Shown: positions 1 through 5,738 of the stretch, piece after piece
How positions within the stretch are numbered: the stretch's first letter is position 1
How the letters are laid out: every line of letters starts with the position of its first letter
DNA from: Balneolia bacterium
GTDB taxonomy: Bacteria > Bacteroidota > Rhodothermia > Balneolales > Cyclonatronaceae
Direction: 5' to 3'
Assembly (NCBI GenBank): GCA_003566395.1
Contig: PXDL01000367.1
Span: 1 to 10,937, forward strand
DNA length: 10,937 nucleotides
Translations under genes and position numbers: made by a program
Notes under the pieces: model-generated
The model's input: only the letters and a program-made list of their open reading frames with translations
Databases searched by the model: none
Told to the model about the DNA's origin: nothing

Positions 1-1
1 G

Positions 2-1015
2 CACAGCGGCATATTCGACGTGGCGTTTTTATATGATAAAGACGCTAACGAAACCGGAGAGTTTGTGCTTAACCCCTGGTTTGATATTTCCGGGGGCGAT
101 TTTAACGGTGTGCTTGCGCCGTTCCAGGGAATGCTGGTGCGGGTTAAATCCGATGCCGTAGATCCCGGCATAACCTTCAGTGAGGCCTACGAGCATACCG
201 GTGAGGGGCTATTAGACGAAGGCGGTTCGCAGCAGGATGTACCCTGGCTGTCGCTGGCGGTAAGCGGCTCCGGACTGCAACAGTCCGCTGTACTTACCTT
301 GGTGCCGGAAGCCGGTGAGTATATCGTGGAGCGCCCACAGCCGCTGAGTGCTACAACCATCAGCTTTGGTATATCAGCTGAAGAGGCAAACCTGCCGGCG
401 GCGTTGCAAAATCTGGATCTCGCCCTGGGTGAGACGCGCAGCATTCCGCTGAGCTTTGCCTCCACAGCAAACGGCTCTTTCACCCTGAGCGCAGCAGGTT
501 TTGATTCCTGGTCGCAGCCGGTTCAGCTGATCCTTATGGATCATAATACCGGCGAGCAGTTTGAATTGAGTGAGCAGGCCTCCTATACCTTCAGCAACAG
601 CAACGCGTCTCGTCCGGCGCCGGAGCTAAACGAGCTTACGGCCGAACAGCAGCTTGCCCATCCGGAGCTATTAAGCCTGGAGACCGAAGAGCGTTTTGAG
701 CTGCTCATCACCCTGGGTGAACCAACCGGCATTCCGGGACAAGATCTGCCCGCAGCCTTCGCTCTGGACCAGAACTACCCGAATCCGTTCAACCCGACCA
801 CCCAAATCAACTACGCCTTACCCGAGGCGACCGATGTACGACTGGAGGTCTTCAATCTGCTGGGTCAGCGGGTGGCCATGCTGCACAACGGTCCGCAAAC
901 GGCCGGACATCACACGATAAACTTCGATGCCTCACGCCTGTCCAGCGGGATGTACATCTACCGCATTCAGGCAGGCAGCTTCACACAGACCCGGAAGATG
1001 ACGCTGGTCAAATAA
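2..1015 (+). CDS. T9SS-exported protein with C-terminal sorting domain, 5' end cut by the window edge
   Basis: The frame is open to the window edge, with codons before the GTG at 20 reading HSGIFD, so the GTG is probably an internal valine and the gene begins upstream. The last ~86 residues (from about base 755) form a type A Por secretion tail: an FALDQNYPNPFNPTT opening, an RLEVFNLLGQ strand, an LSSGMYIYRI strand and a basic end in KMTLVK. In this family the tail is recognised by the type IX system and removed on export, leaving the protein on the surface or secreted. The middle contains LILMDHNTGEQFEL and YTF, a beta-sandwich-like stretch often seen just before such tails in Balneolota and Rhodothermota proteins. 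No catalytic domain is visible in the part present, so substrate and role are unknown. Stop TAA at 1013-1015; the 46-codon gene follows 35 bases later. Confidence 0.9.
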   Translation, partial: HSGIFDVAFLYDKDANETGEFVLNPWFDISGGDFNGVLAPFQGMLVRVKSDAVDPGITFSEAYEHTGEGLLDEGGSQQDVPWLSLAVSGSGLQQSAVLTLVPEAGEYIVERPQPLSATTISFGISAEEANLPAALQNLDLALGETRSIPLSFASTANGSFTLSAAGFDSWSQPVQLILMDHNTGEQFELSEQASYTFSNSNASRPAPELNELTAEQQLAHPELLSLETEERFELLITLGEPTGIPGQDLPAAFALDQNYPNPFNPTTQINYALPEATDVRLEVFNLLGQRVAMLHNGPQTAGHHTINFDASRLSSGMYIYRIQAGSFTQTRKMTLVK

Positions 1016-1050
1016 CCATTTTTTTTCAAATCAAACAGGAGTACCTAAAC

Positions 1051-1191
1051 ATGGAAAAACAACAATATATAAAGCCGGTAATCGACAAGGTTACCATCGA
1101 CAACGAGATCTCGGTTGTGCTGATGTCGCAGCCGGGGCCGGAAACCATCGGCGGCGGGCTTGATCTTCCGGATAACCCGGAAATGATGTAG
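1051..1191 (+). CDS. 46-residue acidic small peptide, function unknown
   Basis: ATG at 1051 follows an AGGAG at 1037-1041 with 9 bases between, one of the few good ribosome binding sites in the window, and ends at TAG 1189-1191. The peptide starts MEKQQYIKPVIDKV, continues IDNEISVVLMS, and finishes with a Gly/Pro/Asp-rich tail (QPGPETIGGG, then LDLPDNPEMM). There is no signal peptide, cysteine or membrane segment. The layout, a short Tyr/Lys-Pro head, an IDxEIS-V-L centre and a Pro/Gly-rich tail, resembles small uncharacterised ORFs that I recall as common in Bacteroidota; this was not checked. It lies between the T9SS gene and a strong terminator, so it is probably the last gene of that transcript. 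A ribosomal peptide precursor or a secretion accessory are both possible, but no modifying enzyme is adjacent. The function cannot be named. Confidence 0.7.
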   Translation: MEKQQYIKPVIDKVTIDNEISVVLMSQPGPETIGGGLDLPDNPEMM

Positions 1192-1216
1192 CAAAAAATA
1201 ACGGACACACGATGGG

Positions 1217-1253
1217 AAAGCACCGGGGCATACACGCTTCGGTGCTTTTTTTT
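1217..1253 (+). terminator. Intrinsic terminator after the T9SS/peptide transcript
   Basis: AAAGCACCG at 1217-1225 pairs perfectly with CGGTGCTTT at 1240-1248, giving a 9-bp stem with a 14-base loop. The T run (1246-1253, eight T) begins within the 3' arm. It sits 25 bases after the stop of the 46-codon gene and so closes that transcript on the plus strand. Confidence 0.9.
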
Positions 1254-1267
1254 GTGGAAGGGAGGGG

Positions 1268-1293
1268 AATTCAGAATGTTAAAATTCAGAATG
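1268..1293. repeat. Short direct repeat AATTCAGAATG x2
   Basis: AATTCAGAATG occurs at 1268-1278 and again at 1283-1293, a 15-base period, and is followed by GAGAATGGG. On the minus strand it reads CATTCTGAATT, similar in style to the ATTCAC(A/C) tract at 10495-10546. Such ATTC-rich low-complexity tracts are common between genes in Bacteroidota and cyanobacteria. It lies between two terminator-like hairpins and has no coding signal. Confidence 0.6.
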
Positions 1294-1402
1294 GAGAATG
1301 GGATGGATAGCATTTCCACCCCGTTTTCCTTCACCGACTTTTCGACCACGCGCCGCCCCGGAAGTGAGTGTTGAGCATGGAAGGTGCCCCGGCGCAGACT
1401 GA

Positions 1403-1439
1403 GGAGTTTGGCCTGTGTTATAGACTCCGGATTTTTTTT
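1403..1439 (+). terminator. Terminator-like hairpin in the leader of the MFS gene
   Basis: GGAGTTT at 1403-1409 pairs with AGACTCC at 1422-1428 (7 bp including one G-T wobble, 12-base loop), followed by CGGA and eight T at 1432-1439. It lies 90 bases before the preferred MFS start, so it could end a short RNA from the 1255-1400 interval or act as an attenuator of the transporter gene. The upstream transcript should already end at 1253. No known riboswitch aptamer was recognised in the leader. Confidence 0.45.
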
Positions 1440-1528
1440 GTTTGCAGATTAGCATGAATTCCCTAACATTGCGCTGGGGTTTAAGAATGCTAACTAATTA
1501 TGAAAATGCACTTATGGGATCAAAGTCT

Positions 1529-2809
1529 ATGATTAATGCACGGCTGAGCCTGATGATGTTCCTTCAGTTTTTTATCTGGGGCGGGTTTTTTGTTACAATG
1601 GGCAGTTATCTTCTTGAAGTTTTTCAGGGCGAAACCGGGCTCAACACGATTATCGGGCAGTCTTATGCCACGCACAATTGGGCAGGGTTGCTCGCACCTC
1701 TTTTCGTCGGGTTGATCGCCGACCGCTACTTTAACGCCGAGCGCGTGAACGCTTTTTGCCATATCGTCGGAGCGGCGCTGCTTTGGTATGCAGCCACCCT
1801 TACCGAACCGGGCACGTTTATCTGGGTGATGTTTGCCTATTTCATGCTCTATATGCCGACGCTTGCCCTGGTAAACGCCATTGCCTTTGCCAATATCGAA
1901 GATCGCGACAAAGAGTTTCCGAAAATCAGGGTGTGGGGTACCATCGGCTGGATTGTGGCCGGATTTATTGTGGCTCAAACCGTGCTGGGCTGGGTGAATG
2001 TTCCGCTCTTGTACAATCTCACCGGAGTGGAAAATGTGCAGATTACCAATATCCCGCTGAAAATGTGTGCTATCGTATCGCTGATTTACGGCGTGTACAG
2101 CATCACCCTTCCGGCCGCTCCCCCTCAGGCGAAAGGCGAAAAATTCAGCATCGGCAAAGCCCTCGGATTAGACGCCATCAAACTGATGGGCGAACGTAAT
2201 TTCGGCGTATTCGCATTTTGCAGCTTCCTCATAAGTATTCCGCTGGCGTTTTACTATGCCCGTACCAACGACTTTGTTGCCGCCATGGCTTTCGGTGAGC
2301 AATCGGCCTCTTTCATGGCCATCGGACAGATAAGTGAAGTGTTGTTCATGCTTCTGGTTCCCTTTTTCCTGATTCGTCTCGGCGTAAAATGGATGCTGCT
2401 TGTAGGGATGCTCGCCTGGACCCTCCGATATCTTGTTTTTGCCACATTCCCGGAATCGGCGGCATTTCTGATTTTCGGGATTGCGCTTCACGGGGTCTGT
2501 TATGATTTCTTTTTTGTAACCGGTCAGCTGTATGTGGATCGAAAGGCGCCTAAACCTATACGAGCCAGTGCTCAGGGACTTTTTGCACTGCTCACATACG
2601 GTGCAGGGATGCTCATCGGTAACTACATTCTCGGATGGTGGGGCGACAGCATCAACCTCGACGGAGCGACGTTTGCAGGATGGTCGGAAGGAGCCTTTAT
2701 TTTCTGGATTCTCCCGGCTATGATAGCCCTGGCTGTAGCCGTATTGTTCTTCTTCACGTTTTGGGAGAAAAGGCAGGTGACGGAGGATATAGCCGATCAA
2801 GCCGGATAA
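1529..2809 (+). CDS. NupG-type nucleoside:H+ symporter, MFS (NHS family)
   Basis: This is an inner-membrane permease with about 12 hydrophobic segments. From the ATG at 1529 it begins MINARLSLMMFLQFFIWGG, which lines up with the start of E. coli NupG as I recall it, and the length of 426 residues fits NupG (about 418). The same frame has earlier possible starts at 1514, 1487, 1454 (ATG) and 1442 (TTG), but these add a polar head absent from the family. Family marks are GLIADRYFNAERV (loop 2-3), YMPTLALVNAIAF, IRVWGTIGW, IGQISEVLFMLLVPFF and IRASAQGLF. NupG moves nucleosides with protons. In Bacteroidota, members labelled nucleoside permease also sit with sugar isomerases and oxidoreductases, so the real substrate may be a sugar derivative. 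Its stop is followed in the same frame by the TauE-like gene, suggesting one transcript. Confidence 0.88.
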   Translation: MINARLSLMMFLQFFIWGGFFVTMGSYLLEVFQGETGLNTIIGQSYATHNWAGLLAPLFVGLIADRYFNAERVNAFCHIVGAALLWYAATLTEPGTFIWVMFAYFMLYMPTLALVNAIAFANIEDRDKEFPKIRVWGTIGWIVAGFIVAQTVLGWVNVPLLYNLTGVENVQITNIPLKMCAIVSLIYGVYSITLPAAPPQAKGEKFSIGKALGLDAIKLMGERNFGVFAFCSFLISIPLAFYYARTNDFVAAMAFGEQSASFMAIGQISEVLFMLLVPFFLIRLGVKWMLLVGMLAWTLRYLVFATFPESAAFLIFGIALHGVCYDFFFVTGQLYVDRKAPKPIRASAQGLFALLTYGAGMLIGNYILGWWGDSINLDGATFAGWSEGAFIFWILPAMIALAVAVLFFFTFWEKRQVTEDIADQAG

Positions 2810-2815
2810 GTCAGG

Positions 2816-3802
2816 TTGAAAAATCCCGAAATTCGTGTTTACCAGCTCGCCGTAGCGATCATACTCATGCTGTGGGTCGCGGCTATGTTTCGGCTTGACT
2901 GGTGGGGGATGTTTGCCGAAACCTGGCCTTTATCCCTCACCATGGTCCTGGGTTCCTTCATTGCGGGAGCTACGGCCGAAGGCGGAGGGGCGGTTGCGTT
3001 TCCGGTATTTACGAAGGCGTTCGGCATAGCACCTCACGATGCCAAGGTCTTCGCCTTCATGATACAGTCGTTCGGGATGACGATGGCCGGACTGCTGATT
3101 TACCTTAGAAAAATACCTGTGCTTTGGCATGTGGTCGGGTTGGCGCTTTCAGGTGGGGTGGCGGGGCTTGTTGCCGGGGATTTGCTCATCAGCCTCCCTG
3201 ATCCGTACCCCAAGCTTTTTTTCTCTTTGGTAGCTGCGGTTTTCGGAGCTTTTCTGATTTACAACCGCTGGGTTCTTAAAGCCGCTCCTGCCGAACAGCT
3301 GCCGGTGCAAAATCTGTTCCGGAGATTGCTTTTTGTGATAACCGGGTTCCTCGGAGGCCTGATTTCCTCGGTCATCGGGGTGGGCATAGACATGACGCTT
3401 TTTATCGTTCTTACCCTGCTTTTCGGGGTGAATGAAAAGGTGAGCACGCCCACAACCGTGGTACTGATGGGACTGCTTTCAGTGGCCGGGTTTTTCTGGT
3501 ACGGCGCGGTACAGCAAGCAATTAATCCCGAGGTGTGGCAATACTGGATGAGCTGCGTGCCCATCGTAATTTTCGGAGCACCGCTGGGCGCCTGGGTATG
3601 CAGCCGTATAACAAGGGATCATTTGCTGTACCTGCTGCTACTGCTCATTACGGTCGATTTAGCCAGTACGATATGGATTATCCCGATGACACCCGAACGG
3701 CTTCTTTTTCTCGGAGTATCCGGGGCACTGGCATCAATTCTGTTCTTCACCCTGATGAGATTACGGAAACGAATTGATTCTCCGTTTGTCTATCACAAAT
3801 GA
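2816..3802 (+). CDS. TauE/SafE-family membrane permease
   Basis: A 328-residue membrane protein made of two similar halves, as in the TauE/SafE (DUF81) family of anion exporters proposed to move sulfite, sulfoacetate and other small organic anions. The first half carries GATAEGGGAVAFP (residues 51-63) and the second GLISSVIGVGIDM (181-193), followed by a TPTTVVLMGLLSVAG segment and GAPLGAW. These are typical half-repeat marks, with about eight or nine hydrophobic segments. The start is TTG at 2816. The frame is closed only two codons upstream by the TAA of the MFS gene, so no earlier start exists; the next ATG (2867) would cut into the first membrane segment. AGG directly abuts the TTG, so translation probably depends on ribosomes ending the MFS gene. 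Substrate is unknown. Confidence 0.85.
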   Translation: MKNPEIRVYQLAVAIILMLWVAAMFRLDWWGMFAETWPLSLTMVLGSFIAGATAEGGGAVAFPVFTKAFGIAPHDAKVFAFMIQSFGMTMAGLLIYLRKIPVLWHVVGLALSGGVAGLVAGDLLISLPDPYPKLFFSLVAAVFGAFLIYNRWVLKAAPAEQLPVQNLFRRLLFVITGFLGGLISSVIGVGIDMTLFIVLTLLFGVNEKVSTPTTVVLMGLLSVAGFFWYGAVQQAINPEVWQYWMSCVPIVIFGAPLGAWVCSRITRDHLLYLLLLLITVDLASTIWIIPMTPERLLFLGVSGALASILFFTLMRLRKRIDSPFVYHK

Positions 3803-3879
3803 TTTCATACTTTTAGAAGGCTTTGTAAAACCGGCATCACAACCAACATCATATACTTTCACCCTGAAACTTTATAGCT

Positions 3880-4785
3880 ATGAATTCGACACGCAGATCT
3901 TTTCTAAAAAAATCCGGAATGCTTTCGGCCGCACTTCTTGCAGTACCTTCGCTTGGTATTCCGGGCCTTGGCTGCTCCAGAAACAGGGATGATCAAAGTC
4001 CGGATCCGGAAACCGAAACTCTTCCTTTCGGTATTCAGCTCTGGACCCTCAGGGATGTTTTTCCTGAAAATCCGCGGGGTGTTCTCGAACAACTGGCTTC
4101 TTTCGGATATCGGCAGATAGAGCTCTTTGAAGGGCCGCAGGGCATGTTCTGGGGATACAGCCCAACGGAAATGAAGCAAATAATTGATGACCTCGGAATG
4201 GAACTTGTAGCATCACACTGTAATATTCAGGAAGGTTTTGAGCGCAAAGCGGATCAGGCGGCCGAAGCCGGGTTGAAGTATTTGATTTGTCCGTGGATCG
4301 GCGGACAGGATACGCTGGATGACTACCGCCGGTTTGCGGATATGTTCAACGAAAGCGGTCGTATCTGTCGCGAGCGTGGATTTCGCTTCGCTTATCATAA
4401 CCATGAGTACACGTTTCAGAAGCTGGACGGGGTATATCCCCAGGATTTGCTGATGCAGGAAACCGACCCCGAACTGGTGGAGTACGAGCTGGATATGTAC
4501 TGGGTTGCCGCGGCTGGGGAAGACAACAAAGAGTGGATTGAAAAATATCCCGGACGTTTTACACTCTCTCACGTGAAGGATCGTGCCGACGTGCCGGCCG
4601 ATCAAATGCGCGCCTCAACAACGCTTGGCACCGGTGTAATCAACTATCCCGAGATTCTGAAAAAAGCCCGTGAAAACGGAATGAACTACTTCTTTGTGGA
4701 GCAGGAAGAGTACGAAAACACCACGCCGGTGGATGCCGCCCGCGACGGAGCCGCCTACATGAAAGGGCTGGATATGTTTGAGTGA
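3880..4785 (+). CDS. Exported sugar phosphate isomerase/epimerase-like TIM-barrel protein with Tat signal
   Basis: 301 residues. The N terminus has a twin-arginine motif (RRSFLKK, R5-R6), a hydrophobic stretch (SAALLAVPSLGIPG) and Cys32 in GLGCS, a weak lipobox, so a Tat-exported periplasmic protein, perhaps a lipoprotein, is likely. The rest is a xylose-isomerase-like TIM barrel (AP_endonuc_2 family): FGIQLWTLRD (50-59), IELFEG with E81, H113 in ASHCN, the YHNHEYTF motif (172-179, likely metal ligand E176), ELDMYWV with D205, HVKDR (231-235) and FFVEQEEY (271-278, E274). In Bacteroidota such Tat-type members occur in clusters that process oxidised or 3-keto sugars; the exact reaction is not readable from sequence. 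It starts 77 bases after the TauE-like gene and may share its transcript. No clear ribosome binding site is present. Confidence 0.87.
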   Translation: MNSTRRSFLKKSGMLSAALLAVPSLGIPGLGCSRNRDDQSPDPETETLPFGIQLWTLRDVFPENPRGVLEQLASFGYRQIELFEGPQGMFWGYSPTEMKQIIDDLGMELVASHCNIQEGFERKADQAAEAGLKYLICPWIGGQDTLDDYRRFADMFNESGRICRERGFRFAYHNHEYTFQKLDGVYPQDLLMQETDPELVEYELDMYWVAAAGEDNKEWIEKYPGRFTLSHVKDRADVPADQMRASTTLGTGVINYPEILKKARENGMNYFFVEQEEYENTTPVDAARDGAAYMKGLDMFE

Positions 4786-4858
4786 GGCGATCATAGGGTT
4801 GGATACATGCGGGCAGAAAGGCAAATGGTAGAACTGCTCTATTCTTTTATCTTCGGGT

Positions 4859-5433
4859 ATGAGTAAATCTTCTTCCCCAAAGAACTAATTGTTGTAGGTG
4901 GTCCGAATGGATCGGGAAAAACTACGCTTGCAAAGGAACTCATTGCTGATCAACAAATAACCTATATCAGTGCGGATGATATAGCCTATGAATTAGCCGC
5001 TGATAATCCTGAGTCGGTTCGTGTACAAGCGGGCAAAGAATTTTTTTTAAGATTGGAATCATCCATCACTAATGAAGAAAATGTGCTGATTGGGTCTAAC
5101 TTGTAAGGAAAGTCTCTTTCTTCTCTTATTGAAAAATATCAACAAGAACATGGTTATACAGTTACCGTAGTTTTTGTGTATTTAGCCCATGAAGATGTTT
5201 GTGTTGAACGAGTTGCCATCAGAGTAGAAAAAGGAGGTCATAAAGTTCCTGTTGAAGATATAAGAAGACGATTTTCCAGAAGTTTGACTAATTTTTGGAA
5301 TCTCTATCGAAGGCTTTCTGACAAATGGTACTTATTCTATAACTCAGACGATAGTTTTGAAGAAGTAGCCGGAAAATTGATCAGGAACAGTTCGTTCTTG
5401 ACGAAGAGTTATTTAGTAAATTTAAAAAAATAA
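4859..5433 (+). pseudogene. Zeta-toxin-like P-loop kinase, broken by a frameshift and a stop
   Basis: From the ATG at 4859 the frame reads MSKSSSPKN and stops at 4886-4888. Restoring one A in the CCCCAAA run at 4875-4881 gives MSKSSSPKELIVVGGPNG and joins the frame carrying the Walker A motif GPNGSGKT (4900-4923), then ISADDIA. That frame stays open until TAA at 5104-5106, where the family normally has Ser in a TLSGK-type motif; a single change TCA to TAA explains it. Beyond the stop the same frame runs to 5433 with VVFVYL and GGHKVPVEDIRRR (from 5233), then SLTNFWNLY, all typical of zeta-like NTPases. Zeta toxins phosphorylate UDP-N-acetylglucosamine; relatives with this motif set may act on other small molecules. 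Two lesions and no good restart codon in the 3' part indicate a dead gene. GC is near one third, against about 55% just upstream. Confidence 0.85.
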
Positions 5434-5442
5434 CGGAAGCCC

Positions 5443-5640
5443 ATGAGTGATAAAACCATCCATAGCAAAGATTTGTCTTCTCTCCTTACAAAATTGGGTA
5501 ATCGAGGTGTAAAAAAGGCTCAGGAAGAAAATCATCGCCTTGGAATTGCCAACGTGTATTTCAAGAATGGTAAAATATATTATCAGCTTCCCAATGGGGA
5601 TATAACCACCAGGAAACCGGAAAAGAATTCTGGGATATAG
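5443..5640 (+). CDS. 65-residue partner of the zeta-like kinase, candidate antitoxin
   Basis: ATG at 5443, nine bases after the kinase pseudogene stop, with a weak GGAAG just before it; stop TAG at 5638-5640. The product is small and charged. It begins MSDKTIHSKDLSSLLTKLG, continues GVKKAQEENHRLGIANVYF, then has the short strand pair NGKIYYQLPNGDI and a basic end. An amphipathic helix rich in Lys/Glu followed by a beta hairpin is plausible. Similar KAxEENxRLGIxNVY...GKIYYELPDG proteins are, from memory, found beside zeta-like AAA ATPases, which suggests an antitoxin or regulatory subunit with the order kinase first, partner second. There is no direct evidence of activity. It is intact although the kinase is broken, and shares its AT-rich composition. 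Confidence 0.65.
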   Translation: MSDKTIHSKDLSSLLTKLGNRGVKKAQEENHRLGIANVYFKNGKIYYQLPNGDITTRKPEKNSGI

Positions 5641-5650
5641 CCGGTTTATA

Positions 5651-5671
5651 ACGGAGTAGTTCCAACTCCGT
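5651..5671. other. Perfect 7-bp hairpin between convergent genes
   Basis: ACGGAGT at 5651-5657 pairs with ACTCCGT at 5665-5671 around a 7-base loop. It lies 10 bases after the candidate antitoxin stop and 67 bases from the end of the minus-strand symporter gene. No T run follows on either strand, so it is at best a weak or Rho-assisted terminator. Confidence 0.35.
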
Positions 5672-5738
5672 CGGGTAGAATTATCCCATAGCCAAGAGAG
5701 AACAACCCGGCAGATTCGTCAGAAGTACCGCTACATCA

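Noticed and set aside
1026..1349. Minus-strand 107-residue ORF
   Set aside because: It runs through the 46-codon gene, the terminator and the ATTC repeat on the opposite strand and has no recognisable domain.
1291..1374. 27-residue plus-strand ORF in the MFS leader
   Set aside because: It begins inside the AATTCAGAATG repeat, has no ribosome binding site, and its Ser/Thr/Arg-rich sequence shows no coding character.
2168..2800. Minus-strand 210-residue ORF opposite the MFS gene
   Set aside because: It is low-complexity, rich in charged residues, and mirrors a well-supported transporter gene.
3803..3879. Promoter of the TIM-barrel gene (TTTG near 3822, TATACTTTC near 3852)
   Set aside because: The spacing and last bases of the -7 element do not fit the Bacteroidota TTG-N19-TAnnTTTG pattern.
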